Source: Candidatus Edwardsiibacteriota bacterium
GTDB lineage: Bacteria > Edwardsbacteria > AC1 > EtOH8
DNA length: 38,290 nucleotides
Direction of reading: 5' to 3'
Assembly (NCBI GenBank): GCA_020053305.1
Contig: JAGVNJ010000043.1
Coordinates: 1 to 38,290, forward strand
Made by a program: the position numbers and the translations under genes. This document shows positions 23,029 through 31,719 of this stretch, piece after piece. The notes below the pieces were generated by a model, which made no database searches, was not told the origin of the DNA, and saw only the letters and a program-made list of their open reading frames with translations. Position 1 is the stretch's first letter; every line of letters begins with the position of its first letter.

Positions 23029-23253
23029 CGTTGAGGTTATTGAGTACCACTCTATATGCGCTCACTATTCAGTTTTTGTTATGAAATTCGATATTTTTGT
23101 ATTAGATATGATAATATAAAAGCACAAAATTGCAAAACGCAAGACGAATATTTGCACTTAAAATTTCGGACAAATTGATTCACAAACATATTGTATGTGC
23201 CTGGAAGCAAAAGCACAAAATGTAGTATACAAAAACAATGGGCTAAATGGAAT

Positions 23254-23273
23254 AATAATTGCATGCAATTATT
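23254..23273. promoter_or_regulatory. Perfect 20-bp palindrome upstream of the pilin-like gene
   Basis: AATAATTGCATGCAATTATT is fully self-complementary and lies 52 nt before the start codon at 23326. Its position and symmetry suit a dimeric regulator's operator. The surrounding 23029-23325 stretch is AT-rich leader sequence with no supported gene. Confidence 0.45.
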
Positions 23274-23325
23274 GTTAAGACAACAAGTTGAAAAATAATT
23301 AACAACTTAATAAGGAGGTAGATCC

Positions 23326-23835
23326 ATGAAAAAACTTTTGCTTGCCAGCTTAGTAGTTGTCCTGTTTGCCGGGATGGCAATGGCCCAGCCTGCGGACTTA
23401 ACAGCCGATGTGAATGTACAAGTAACTGTCAACGGCGTTTGGTCAATTACGTTGGATGTGGCAGCAGTTGATTTTGGCACCTTGGAGCCGGGTGATATTG
23501 CAACGCCGGCAAACGTGGTTGCAACCGTAAGGTCGAATCAAAAGATACCTTGGGGTTTGCAGCTTAACAAAGATCGGGATCTGACTAATGATGTCGCTTT
23601 GGAATCGATCCCGTCCGCCAATTTCACTTATACTGGAGGTGGACCTGGAGCCGGCCTTTGGACTAATGGAGAGTTCTTTTTAGCGCCGACCACCGCTTAT
23701 CTGTGCGCCGCCACCGAATACAAGGTAGCAGCCGGGCTTGCATTGACAACCACTCTAAACTTAACCATCCCTGCACCTGCGGCTGCCGGCCTGTATACCA
23801 ACGTCATTACCTATACTTTGACCGCCACCCCGTAA
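23326..23835 (+). CDS. Pilin-like exported beta protein
   Basis: A 169-residue protein with a signal peptide (1-21, ending AMAQ) and a beta-rich mature part: ADVNVQVTVNGVWSITLDVAAVDFGTLEPGD, a middle with NKDRDLTNDV, and a C-terminal AGLYTNVITYTLTATP. A start FGxLxPGD plus a final AGxYxxxVTxTxT is the pattern of subunits such as spore coat U/DUF4402 and of chaperone-usher fibre subunits, whose last strand is swapped. The Shine-Dalgarno AAGGAGG at ideal spacing is the best in the window, and the terminator right after the gene suggests higher expression than the two following genes. It is the probable major subunit of the fibre locus. Fibre assembly is inference. Confidence 0.7.
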   Translation: MKKLLLASLVVVLFAGMAMAQPADLTADVNVQVTVNGVWSITLDVAAVDFGTLEPGDIATPANVVATVRSNQKIPWGLQLNKDRDLTNDVALESIPSANFTYTGGGPGAGLWTNGEFFLAPTTAYLCAATEYKVAAGLALTTTLNLTIPAPAAAGLYTNVITYTLTATP

Positions 23836-23852
23836 GCTGGCACTTCAACAAG

Positions 23853-23887
23853 GCGGGGCATCACTTATTTAAGGGGTGCCCCGCTTT
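23853..23887 (+). terminator. Hairpin terminator or attenuator between pilin-like and chaperone-like genes
   Basis: GCGGGGCA (23853-23860) pairs with TGCCCCGC (23877-23884), extended by partly paired bases and followed by TTTT. It lies between the pilin-like stop and the next start at 23915. Partial readthrough would yield much subunit and little assembly machinery. Confidence 0.8.
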
Positions 23888-23914
23888 TGACTTTAAATTT
23901 AGGCCCCGATAATA

Positions 23915-24988
23915 ATGAAAAATATCACTGCAATAATACTTATAATCCTTTTATCCGTATCCTTTGCTTTGGGCCAGGGGGCACTTTCCATAAACGTTTG
24001 GCCATCCAGGGTGGACATTAGCGTTGTGCCGGGTGAGAGCCGGACCGGAGTTATCAGCGTAGATAACAAGGGGAAGGAAAAAACCCAGGTATTATGTTAT
24101 ATTACTGATGTCGGAATGGATATATACGGTGAACTTCTTTTTCCCGAGGGAGGAACTCTGGCCACATCATGCGAATCCTGGTTTTTGGTCAATCCGGAAA
24201 ATTTCTTTCTTTCTCAAGGTACCAACCAGAAGATCCGTTATACTTTAAAGGTTCCGGATAATGCCTCGGGAACCTATCTGGCATCAATTTTTTTTCATAC
24301 CAAGCCTCAGGAAGGGGCCAAGAACAGCGGCAGCCGTTTATCAGTCAGGGTTGGCACCCTGTTCGTCATCAATGTTGCCGGCACCGGGCACAAGGATGGG
24401 GAGTTGAGCTCGCTATCATTGCACAATACGGTTAAAGCCACCACCGCCCAGGTAGAACTGGGGGTTTTAAATAAAGGGAATGTTCTGATCCGTCCCAAGG
24501 GTACGGTGGAAATAAAAACCAATGATGGCTGGACGGTTGACAAATTAATCATTAATGATGATAATCAGGCGGTTTTGCCAAATTCCGAGCGAATCTTTAG
24601 GATCCCGCTTGTCAACATAAAACCCGGTAACTATAATCTAGTTGCCATGGTGGATTACGGAGGGGCCGAGATTTTATCCGGAGAGACCATGGTCAATCTG
24701 GTGGCGACAGAAGTCCCCCGGCACGACTGGCCGATACCGCAGTCGAAAGGCCCAATAAAAATCTCCGGCAAAGCGGCCAAGCCGATAGAGCCGGTGGTCA
24801 AGCTTTCTCCCGAGGAGATAAAAAGCCTTTATAGTCTGGCCACCAAGCAATATACGGCAGGAGATTATCAATCTTCTTTGTCCACCTGGCAGAAACTTTT
24901 AAAAGCCGATCCTGGAAATACCACCGCCAGAAAGAACATGGAACGGACCAAAACCAAACTGGACGCCTTGAAAAAAATAAAAGGTTAG
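23915..24988 (+). CDS. Periplasmic chaperone-like Ig protein with C-terminal TPR-like module
   Basis: A 357-residue exported protein: signal peptide 1-20, then two Ig-like regions. The first (about 22-155) begins SINVWPSRVDISVVPGESRTGVISVDNKG, as PapD-type fimbrial chaperones and related Ig proteins do. The second (about 160-265) contains ELGVLNKGNVLIRPKGTVEIK. A Pro-rich linker leads to residues 296-357, a helical TPR-like module (LSPEEIKSLY...GDYQSSLSTWQKLLKADPGN...LKKIKG). That module recurs at the end of the next protein, with 34 of 62 positions identical by eye. The gene abuts the next one with no gap (stop 24986-24988, ATG 24989). Chaperone action on the preceding subunits is inferred from layout. 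Confidence 0.7.
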   Translation: MKNITAIILIILLSVSFALGQGALSINVWPSRVDISVVPGESRTGVISVDNKGKEKTQVLCYITDVGMDIYGELLFPEGGTLATSCESWFLVNPENFFLSQGTNQKIRYTLKVPDNASGTYLASIFFHTKPQEGAKNSGSRLSVRVGTLFVINVAGTGHKDGELSSLSLHNTVKATTAQVELGVLNKGNVLIRPKGTVEIKTNDGWTVDKLIINDDNQAVLPNSERIFRIPLVNIKPGNYNLVAMVDYGGAEILSGETMVNLVATEVPRHDWPIPQSKGPIKISGKAAKPIEPVVKLSPEEIKSLYSLATKQYTAGDYQSSLSTWQKLLKADPGNTTARKNMERTKTKLDALKKIKG

Positions 24989-27430
24989 ATGCGCAACTTT
25001 CTTAAAATCATATTTATACTGCTGATAACCGGCCCTGCCTTGACATGGGCTGCGGAGCAGCTTTATTTTACCTATGGTTTTGAGGAGGGCAATAGCTTGA
25101 TCGGGCAATACTACGGTCAGCAGGAATACCGCCATACCCTGAAAAGTGCTTTGGAAAAGAAAATGGACAATTTTAAGCTGTTGTCCGAATTCTCAATGTA
25201 TTACAGCAGCCTGGACCAGACACACCTTCAAACCGTCAGGCTGGCATTCAATCAGATATCTTTCGGCCACAGCCTGCTCAATGTAGGCTTGGGGGATAAC
25301 AACCCTAACCTACCCTACAATGCCGGTCTCTGGAATAACCGCCTACGGGGCGCCAGTGCCGATTATCAGTATAATAATTTAACTGCCGGAGTATTCGGGG
25401 GAACCCCCTCGGACCTTTATCGGGAAAGCGCTTCATTAAGCAGCCGCAATGTGCTTGGTTCATACTTGGGTTATAAACCGGCCAATTGGTTTTCCGAAAA
25501 GATATTCATCTATAAGGAATCCAGCAGCCTGTCTGCCGACTCCCTTTACCGGAAAGCAACCGGGTTTGGCCAGCAGATGGATATAACGATGTCCCAGGGC
25601 TTAAGTATAATGATGGCTACGGCCTGGAAGAAACGCCAAGAGGAGAGAACCGGAGTGATCATTTCCCGCTCGGCTCCTTGGGTTTCTACCAATATCTCCT
25701 GGACTGCAAAAAAATACAGTTTCTCAGCCGGCCTGGACTTTCTGGGAGCCAATTTCCGTCCGCTACAGACCAAGAATTATTACGGCCCCAGGTTTTACGC
25801 CAGCTGGAAGCCCAATGAGATATTCGGGCTGGACGGCAGATTCATCAACTATAATGCCGACGGCGACACCCTCTATCCCATGATCACCAATACCTGGGGA
25901 GCGGGCTCCAGTTTCAAATTATCAAATCTTCCCTCTCTGAAGGTCGGCTATACCAACCGAGATAACAAAATTAACTGGGGCGGGCCTAATGCCAGACGTT
26001 ATGTTTCCGATGGACAAACGATAGAATTAAGCCAAAAGTTTAACCAATTGGAAATGAAATTCAAATACCAGGTTGAAAACCGGGAAGAGAAAATATATCA
26101 GTCAATGGATGCCACCAGGCACCTCTGGATGGTAAAACCGCAGTACCGGTCCCAGCTGGCCACTTTCTGGCTGAGCGGGGAATTTGACCGGTGGAGCGAT
26201 AACCGGAAGATAGCCTCCGGATATTACAACCGCTACCGGGCCGGAGCCAATGCCGGATTGTGGAGCGGCAGCCGGGCCATTGTCGAAATCGGATTCAATC
26301 ACCGGGTCGACCAACACGATAGAAATAACACAAGCTTAATTGCCAGCCTGAATTTGAAATTCAATCTTTCGAAAAAATATTTGCTGGACCTCTCCTGGTG
26401 GAACGAGAACAATATTGCCCAGGATACCGGCTTCTTCTACCTGTGCGACAGGTCGCGGCTGGGTCTTTTCATTACCAGAAGGATCGACATCTCCGGCAAC
26501 GATATGGAGGGGTTGGTATTTCTGGATGCCAACAAGAATGGCCTTCAGGATGCCGGGGAATTCGGATTGCCCGGGATAATCTTGAATCTATCCAATGGTA
26601 GGAAGACCATCACCGATGCCAGGGGCAAATATTCCTTTACCAATATCAACAGCAGCAACCCAACCATTAAAATAGACCTGGCCACCCTTTCGGCCGAATA
26701 CAACATCATAGGCACTGGGGAGAAGCAGGCATCCCTGGGGGGTTGGAGGTCCACCCTGGTCAATTTTACCGTTTCGGCCCTGGGCGGAATCAAAGGGCGG
26801 ATATTTGTGGACAACAACAATAACGGGGTTTTTGACGGGGACGATTACGGAATGTCCGGGGTTATGGTTATAATACAGCCCTCCAATACCGCTGCAATTT
26901 CCAACGGTGGCGGCATGTTTCGCATCACTAATGCTCCCACCGGTCAGCAAACTCTGAACATTGATCTTAACAGTATTCCACCGGATTATGAGCTAAAAAG
27001 CGAACCTTCCCGGTTGATAAACATTAAGCAGGGGGAAATATCAAACCACCTGGAATTTGCGGTGGTGAAAAAGATCCGGCCGGTAAAGAAAGTGGTGTTC
27101 GGAGGAGTCAGCACTATAAAAATTGACACCACTCCCAAGACGGAAGCGAAACCGAGATTAGCCGGAAGCGAAAAGCAAGCAGAGAAAGCGATTAAACAGC
27201 AGGATAGGGTCAGCATTAAAGCCAAAGAACCGTCAACGCCGAAGTTATCAGCGGCCGAAATTGATGCCCTGTACAAGGAAGGCACCAAGCTGTTCAGCTC
27301 CGGGGATTATCAGGGGGCCTTAAGGATCTGGCAGAAAATATTGACAGCAGATCCGGGACATAGCCAAGCTAAAAGAAATCTGGAAAAAACCCGACAAAAG
27401 CTGGAGGCTTTGAAAAAAGCAAAAGGATAA
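24989..27430 (+). CDS. Usher-like outer-membrane barrel with SdrD B-like domains and TPR-like C-terminus
   Basis: An 813-residue exported protein. After the signal peptide (1-21), residues about 25-505 are rich in alternating aromatic and polar strands, as in a large beta-barrel. Residues 508-590 and 603-690 are two SdrD B-like/carboxypeptidase-regulatory-like modules, each opening with a calcium-type DxNxNGxxD loop (LDANKNGLQDAGE and VDNNNNGVFDGDD). A basic linker leads to a 62-residue TPR-like module at 752-813, near-duplicate of the end of the upstream chaperone-like protein. The start touches the upstream stop, giving translational coupling. By position it would be the outer-membrane secretion pore for the exported subunits, but it lacks recognisable PapC-type usher motifs. 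A strong terminator ends the operon. Confidence 0.7.
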   Translation: MRNFLKIIFILLITGPALTWAAEQLYFTYGFEEGNSLIGQYYGQQEYRHTLKSALEKKMDNFKLLSEFSMYYSSLDQTHLQTVRLAFNQISFGHSLLNVGLGDNNPNLPYNAGLWNNRLRGASADYQYNNLTAGVFGGTPSDLYRESASLSSRNVLGSYLGYKPANWFSEKIFIYKESSSLSADSLYRKATGFGQQMDITMSQGLSIMMATAWKKRQEERTGVIISRSAPWVSTNISWTAKKYSFSAGLDFLGANFRPLQTKNYYGPRFYASWKPNEIFGLDGRFINYNADGDTLYPMITNTWGAGSSFKLSNLPSLKVGYTNRDNKINWGGPNARRYVSDGQTIELSQKFNQLEMKFKYQVENREEKIYQSMDATRHLWMVKPQYRSQLATFWLSGEFDRWSDNRKIASGYYNRYRAGANAGLWSGSRAIVEIGFNHRVDQHDRNNTSLIASLNLKFNLSKKYLLDLSWWNENNIAQDTGFFYLCDRSRLGLFITRRIDISGNDMEGLVFLDANKNGLQDAGEFGLPGIILNLSNGRKTITDARGKYSFTNINSSNPTIKIDLATLSAEYNIIGTGEKQASLGGWRSTLVNFTVSALGGIKGRIFVDNNNNGVFDGDDYGMSGVMVIIQPSNTAAISNGGGMFRITNAPTGQQTLNIDLNSIPPDYELKSEPSRLINIKQGEISNHLEFAVVKKIRPVKKVVFGGVSTIKIDTTPKTEAKPRLAGSEKQAEKAIKQQDRVSIKAKEPSTPKLSAAEIDALYKEGTKLFSSGDYQGALRIWQKILTADPGHSQAKRNLEKTRQKLEALKKAKG

Positions 27431-27443
27431 TAAATTACTTAAC

Positions 27444-27478
27444 AAAAGCGACTCTATCGAAGATAGAGTCGCTTTTTT
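27444..27478 (+). terminator. Rho-independent terminator
   Basis: A perfect stem of about 15 bp (AAAAGCGACTCTATC with its complement) around a GAA loop, followed by six T. It ends the pilin/chaperone/usher-like operon. The rest of 27431-27699 is AT-rich and I see no gene in it. Confidence 0.95.
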
Positions 27479-27699
27479 ATGTGCAAAATTTTAACATAAA
27501 TTGCAAAATATTATATTTAAGCGTGTAGTTTTTGCATTTTAATTTTGGTATTCATTAAGGGATTACTATCCCAAAGTCAATAGTTTATCATAACTATAAT
27601 GCTTCCATAGTCTTAAATTGATATCAGCAAATCCCTGATTATTAGGCATGGAATTTGAATGATGTATAGTTAAGTAAACACAGTAAACGGCGAGTATTT

Positions 27700-30276
27700 A
27701 TGAAAAAGATATCACTGGTAATAATACTTTTCAGTCAGATATTATTTATAAGACAAACTCTGGCCGCGGATAATTCTTTCATCCTTAAATATCCCGTCTA
27801 TATATCCGGCCAGGCAACCTCCGGCACCGGGAATCCCTTTGCCGTTCTGGTGGGAATTGTCCCGGATACCACCGGCGAGAAATTTGTGGGGAGGTGCCGC
27901 ATCGGCAGTTCCAGCAGCAACGCCGGGAACAATCATTTCCACTGGCTTGATAGCACAGCGTGGCGAACCGCGTACCGTAATACCTGGGGCAATGACAACT
28001 CATGGTATATTGATTCTAAACGCACCGTAACTGCAGATTCAGGGGAAACCACAAAGGTTTGGTATGTTTCCAAATGCGATACAACGCCACAATCTCAATA
28101 TATCATGGCCAGAGTTCAGAGACTGATTAACGATAGCGTTAATAGCGGAAGTAGCCGAGATTCGCCCCGCCAGCTACTGAACGTGATGGATATCTCCACC
28201 CAGGGCGCCTGGATGGAGGGCCATATCTACGGCGATCCGTCATACGCTACGTCGCTTTCGAATTATGTTGTTCTGGCCTACCGGGCGGATACCATCGTCG
28301 GTTCCTACATCACCGAGAACAACTATGTTGTCGAAGGATACAATTCCGGCGATCCCGGCTATATCATGTTCACGGTCCCGGCCGGGACCATCGACTCATT
28401 CAAGGTCAGGGACATGTCCGACAACCCGGTCAATTTCTACGTAAAAAGCACTCCGCCCTGGACCATCACCGCCGGTGACACCATAAATTTCGACATCCTG
28501 CCCAATGTTCCCACCATCATCTATACCTCTCCGGCAAATAATACCGCCAATGTCGCGATAAATTCTCCCATCAAGATCGGGTTCAACAAGGCCATCAATC
28601 AGTCCAGCTTTGCCTACAGCTGCTCCACCGGGGCGGCAGGCTGGTTAGTGTCCTGGAACGGCACCAGTGATACTGCCACCCTTACCCATGATAATTTCAA
28701 CTATGTGACCACTTATAAAATCCAAGTTACTGCGGCCAAGGACCTTTCCAACAACGATCTGGTTCCGGGACCCAAGCCCAACCCTTTCCGCTTTGCCACC
28801 CAGCCGGATCCGGCCACCATACCCTTAAAAATAATCTGCCTGGATGTCGGCCAGGGAGACGCCACCTTGATTTTATCACCCTCCGGAAAATCGTTGTTGT
28901 TCGATGCCGGCGAGACCGGCAAGGGATACGGCAAGGTATGGCCTTTTTTGAGGGACAGCATACAAACCCATCACCTGGATTATACCGTGGTCAGCCACTA
29001 CCATGAAGACCATGTCGGGGGGATGGACGAGGTGATCGACAGCCTGGGAGGCAGGGATTCCATCTTAAGCTGGGGTTATGACCGGGGTGGAACCTACGCC
29101 ACGCAATCCTTTACCGATTACACTACTATTTTGGGCGCCAAACGAAAGACCATAGGATTGAACCAGGTAATTGACCTGGGCTCCGGCGTGAGCGCCAAAT
29201 GCGTGGCGGTCAACGGCCAGACCCAGGGCGACAACATCACACCTTCCGATGAGAACGACTACGGGGTGGGGCTGCTGATACAATACGGCGGGTTCAGGAT
29301 GATTGTGTCCGGCGATATGGGGGGATACAATTCGGGCGGATATAAGGATGTGGAATCCATCCTGGCTCCCGACATCGGCAAGGTCTCAGTGCTGCATGTC
29401 AACCATCACGGCTCGCAATACAGCAGCAACCCCACCTGGATAACCACCCTGGACCCCAAGGTTTCGGTCATCTCGGTGGGAAACAACGGTTATGGTCATC
29501 CCACCCAGCTGGCACTGGACCGGCTGTGCAACGATCCCGGGGCAAATAATTATATCTACCAGACGGAGCTGGGATCGGGCGGCACCATTCCCGCAGGCCG
29601 GGGGGAAATGGTGGGCAGCAACATCTGGATAGAGGTGACGGCCGATACCTTTACCGTCAACAGCAGAGACAGATATCCCAATCCGGTGCAGCTTTCTTTT
29701 TTATCCATCTATGCCGATGCCCAAGGGCGGGGCGAGGTCAAATGGCGCACCGAGAGCGAAAAAGACTGCGACAGATGGGAAGTTGAGCGGACGGATGAAA
29801 CATTTGTCGGGTATGTCAAGATCGGGGAAACAGCCGGGAACGGGACCACCAACCAGCCTTCGGAATATTTATTTACCGATCCCCATCAGCTGCCAGCCGG
29901 GGATTATTACTACCGGATCGCCCAATATGATTTTTCGGGCCGGATAACTTATTACGGGCCGGTAAAATTATCACTGGATGGCGGCGGGCCGCTGCCTGCC
30001 AAGTTTAAGCTTGGAAATAACTATCCCAATCCGTTCAGTCAGGCCACAGTTATCAGTTATCAGGCGGCAAGTGGAGGGCCGGTAAATTTATCAATCTACA
30101 ATGTGGCCGGACAGTTGGTAAGGACACTGGTCAATGATAACCGGGAGAGAGGGAAGCATCAAGCGGCCTGGGACGGCAGGGACAGCGCGGGGAAGACCCT
30201 TCCCAACGGGGTTTATCTGCTGCGGCTGTCGGCCGGAGGCGCCAGCGGTATACGAAAAATGATGCTGATAAGATAA
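27700..30276 (+). CDS. Secreted ComEC-like metallo-beta-lactamase-fold protein with sorting domain
   Basis: An 858-residue exported protein. Signal peptide 1-22; an Ig-like/unknown region to about 270; an SbsA-type Ig domain (about 275-365, SPANNTANVAINSPIKIGFNKAI); then a ComEC/Rec2-type MBL domain (about 375-650) with LDVGQGDATLILSP, the metal motif H433-x-H435-x-D437-H438 (SHYHEDHVGG), VSGDMGG and VNHHGSQYSSNP. An FN3-like segment follows (about 665-770) and residues about 775-858 are the FlgD-like C-terminal sorting domain (NYPNPFSQATVISYQ ... NGVYLLRLSAGG). The membrane competence domain of ComEC is absent, so this is a free extracellular hydrolase. ComEC MBL domains degrade DNA strands; a nuclease or phosphodiesterase role is plausible, not shown. 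Confidence 0.88.
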   Translation: MKKISLVIILFSQILFIRQTLAADNSFILKYPVYISGQATSGTGNPFAVLVGIVPDTTGEKFVGRCRIGSSSSNAGNNHFHWLDSTAWRTAYRNTWGNDNSWYIDSKRTVTADSGETTKVWYVSKCDTTPQSQYIMARVQRLINDSVNSGSSRDSPRQLLNVMDISTQGAWMEGHIYGDPSYATSLSNYVVLAYRADTIVGSYITENNYVVEGYNSGDPGYIMFTVPAGTIDSFKVRDMSDNPVNFYVKSTPPWTITAGDTINFDILPNVPTIIYTSPANNTANVAINSPIKIGFNKAINQSSFAYSCSTGAAGWLVSWNGTSDTATLTHDNFNYVTTYKIQVTAAKDLSNNDLVPGPKPNPFRFATQPDPATIPLKIICLDVGQGDATLILSPSGKSLLFDAGETGKGYGKVWPFLRDSIQTHHLDYTVVSHYHEDHVGGMDEVIDSLGGRDSILSWGYDRGGTYATQSFTDYTTILGAKRKTIGLNQVIDLGSGVSAKCVAVNGQTQGDNITPSDENDYGVGLLIQYGGFRMIVSGDMGGYNSGGYKDVESILAPDIGKVSVLHVNHHGSQYSSNPTWITTLDPKVSVISVGNNGYGHPTQLALDRLCNDPGANNYIYQTELGSGGTIPAGRGEMVGSNIWIEVTADTFTVNSRDRYPNPVQLSFLSIYADAQGRGEVKWRTESEKDCDRWEVERTDETFVGYVKIGETAGNGTTNQPSEYLFTDPHQLPAGDYYYRIAQYDFSGRITYYGPVKLSLDGGGPLPAKFKLGNNYPNPFSQATVISYQAASGGPVNLSIYNVAGQLVRTLVNDNRERGKHQAAWDGRDSAGKTLPNGVYLLRLSAGGASGIRKMMLIR

Positions 30277-30291
30277 GCCATATCTGCACTG

Positions 30292-30322
30292 AAAGGCGCC
30301 GATGTAATATCGGTGCCTTTTT
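30292..30322 (+). terminator. Rho-independent terminator
   Basis: A 12-bp stem (30292-30303 with 30309-30320, one G-U pair), five-nt loop and T-run follow the stop of the MBL protein gene by 15 nt. Confidence 0.9.
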
Positions 30323-30337
30323 ATTTCATAATTTTTC

Positions 30338-30366
30338 TTGACAGTTTAATAATATTTGACTATACT
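30338..30366 (+). promoter_or_regulatory. Sigma-70-type promoter for the sensor/DnaJ-like operon
   Basis: A consensus -35 box TTGACA (30338-30343), exact 17-nt spacer, and -10 box TATACT (30361-30366). Transcription would begin near 30373, about 20 nt before the start codon at 30394. This also shows that the longer open frame beginning at 30313 is not the true start. Confidence 0.82.
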
Positions 30367-30393
30367 ATAAATGATATAAACCCTAAAGTGATA

Positions 30394-31719
30394 ATGAACA
30401 ATACCTTAAGAATAACAATCGGGCTGGTGTTGACAGCCGCTGTATTGGGCCTTTCCTATTGGGCAAATAGGCCTGCCGGAAAAAAGCCCGGCGCCGGCCA
30501 GCCCGACGAGCTGGAGATCCGCTCCGAACTGGTGGCCAAGAACCTGGCCCGGGTGGTCTCGGACCCCTTTGCCAACCAGGACGATCTGGCCTTATCCGAG
30601 ATCATCGCCCAGACCAAGCAGGATTATTCCGAGGTCTCCGGCATCTATATAGCCAATCTTAAGGATGCCATAGCAGCGGCGAACGATGAGGACCTGGTGG
30701 GACAGAGTTTACCACTTCCGGCCGGCATAAAAAAGCTGGCTGGGGAACCGATATTGGTCCAAGCGGCAGGGAATCCCAAATCTGACGACCCGGTGTACTG
30801 GGCCGCCGCCCCGATATTGCTGGGGCGGGAGAGGATCGGCAGCGTCTATATCCAGCTTAAAGGCAGGGCCAAGACAACAGGGGCGATTAAAACTCCGCAG
30901 TCCATCTATATCCTGGCCGGCCAGGCCGCTGTGCTGGCGCTGATGATTCTTTTAATGATCTTCGGCCCCAAATCGAAAGCGGCCGAGGTTTCCACCGAGG
31001 CCTTCGACAAGCTGGAACAGAAGAAAAAAGATATCGAGAAGGATCTGGAGAACAAGCGCAAGGATCTGAAAAAGGTGGAGGCTGAGGCGGGTGACCATAA
31101 CCGCTGGCTGGAGATGTTCCGCTCCGAGGAGAACGACCTGGCCAGTCAGGTTAAGAAACTACGTGAGGAACGCGGGCAGATGGACGGCCAGCTGGATGAG
31201 GGGCGCAAACAGCTGATAGAATTCGAGACCCTGCTTAGGGAAAAACAGACCAAGCTGGAGGAAGTAAGCAACCATTTATCGGACCGGATACAGGAGGGCA
31301 TCGAACTGGACAAGAGGCTGGAGCGGATCCAGCACCAGGAGTCCGAATTGAATCAGCGGATGCTGGAATTGAAGAAGGGCGAGGAGAATCTGGCCCAGTG
31401 GCTCAAGCAGTCCAAGACCGAGGTGCAAAACCTGGTGCAGTTCATCGCCGAGAAACGGGTGGAGGAGAGCGAACTGGAGCAGACCATCGAGGAGAGACAG
31501 CGGCTCAACGCCGAATTGGAGGAAAGGGGCCAGCAGATGCAGTCCCAGATCGCAGAACTGGCCAGCGTCTGCGAACAGTGGAGCGCCGAGCATGAAAGGC
31601 TCTCCAACGAGGTCTCCGAGAAACAGCAGAACCTGACGGCCATCATGCAGCTGCTGGAGGGCTCCCGGACCAGGTTGGAGAAGCTTCAGAAACAGGGATC
31701 GGGGGTGTCCTCCTCATGA
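30394..31719 (+). CDS. Membrane-anchored sensor-like coiled-coil protein
   Basis: A 441-residue protein: first membrane helix about residues 7-23, an extracytoplasmic region of about 140 residues including SEVSGIYIANLKDAIAAANDEDLVGQSLP and WAAAPILLGRERIGSVYIQL, which is like a small PAS/Cache sensor domain, second membrane helix (about 174-191), and then about 240 residues of long charged coiled coil (from EAFDKLEQKKKDIEKDLE to LLEGSRTRLEKLQKQ). No kinase, cyclase or methyl-accepting output domain is present. The start ATG overlaps the downstream promoter logic and a GTG six bases earlier is possible; no clear Shine-Dalgarno is seen. It ends in an ATGA overlap with the DnaJ-like gene, implying a joint function. 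Confidence 0.75.
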   Translation: MNNTLRITIGLVLTAAVLGLSYWANRPAGKKPGAGQPDELEIRSELVAKNLARVVSDPFANQDDLALSEIIAQTKQDYSEVSGIYIANLKDAIAAANDEDLVGQSLPLPAGIKKLAGEPILVQAAGNPKSDDPVYWAAAPILLGRERIGSVYIQLKGRAKTTGAIKTPQSIYILAGQAAVLALMILLMIFGPKSKAAEVSTEAFDKLEQKKKDIEKDLENKRKDLKKVEAEAGDHNRWLEMFRSEENDLASQVKKLREERGQMDGQLDEGRKQLIEFETLLREKQTKLEEVSNHLSDRIQEGIELDKRLERIQHQESELNQRMLELKKGEENLAQWLKQSKTEVQNLVQFIAEKRVEESELEQTIEERQRLNAELEERGQQMQSQIAELASVCEQWSAEHERLSNEVSEKQQNLTAIMQLLEGSRTRLEKLQKQGSGVSSS

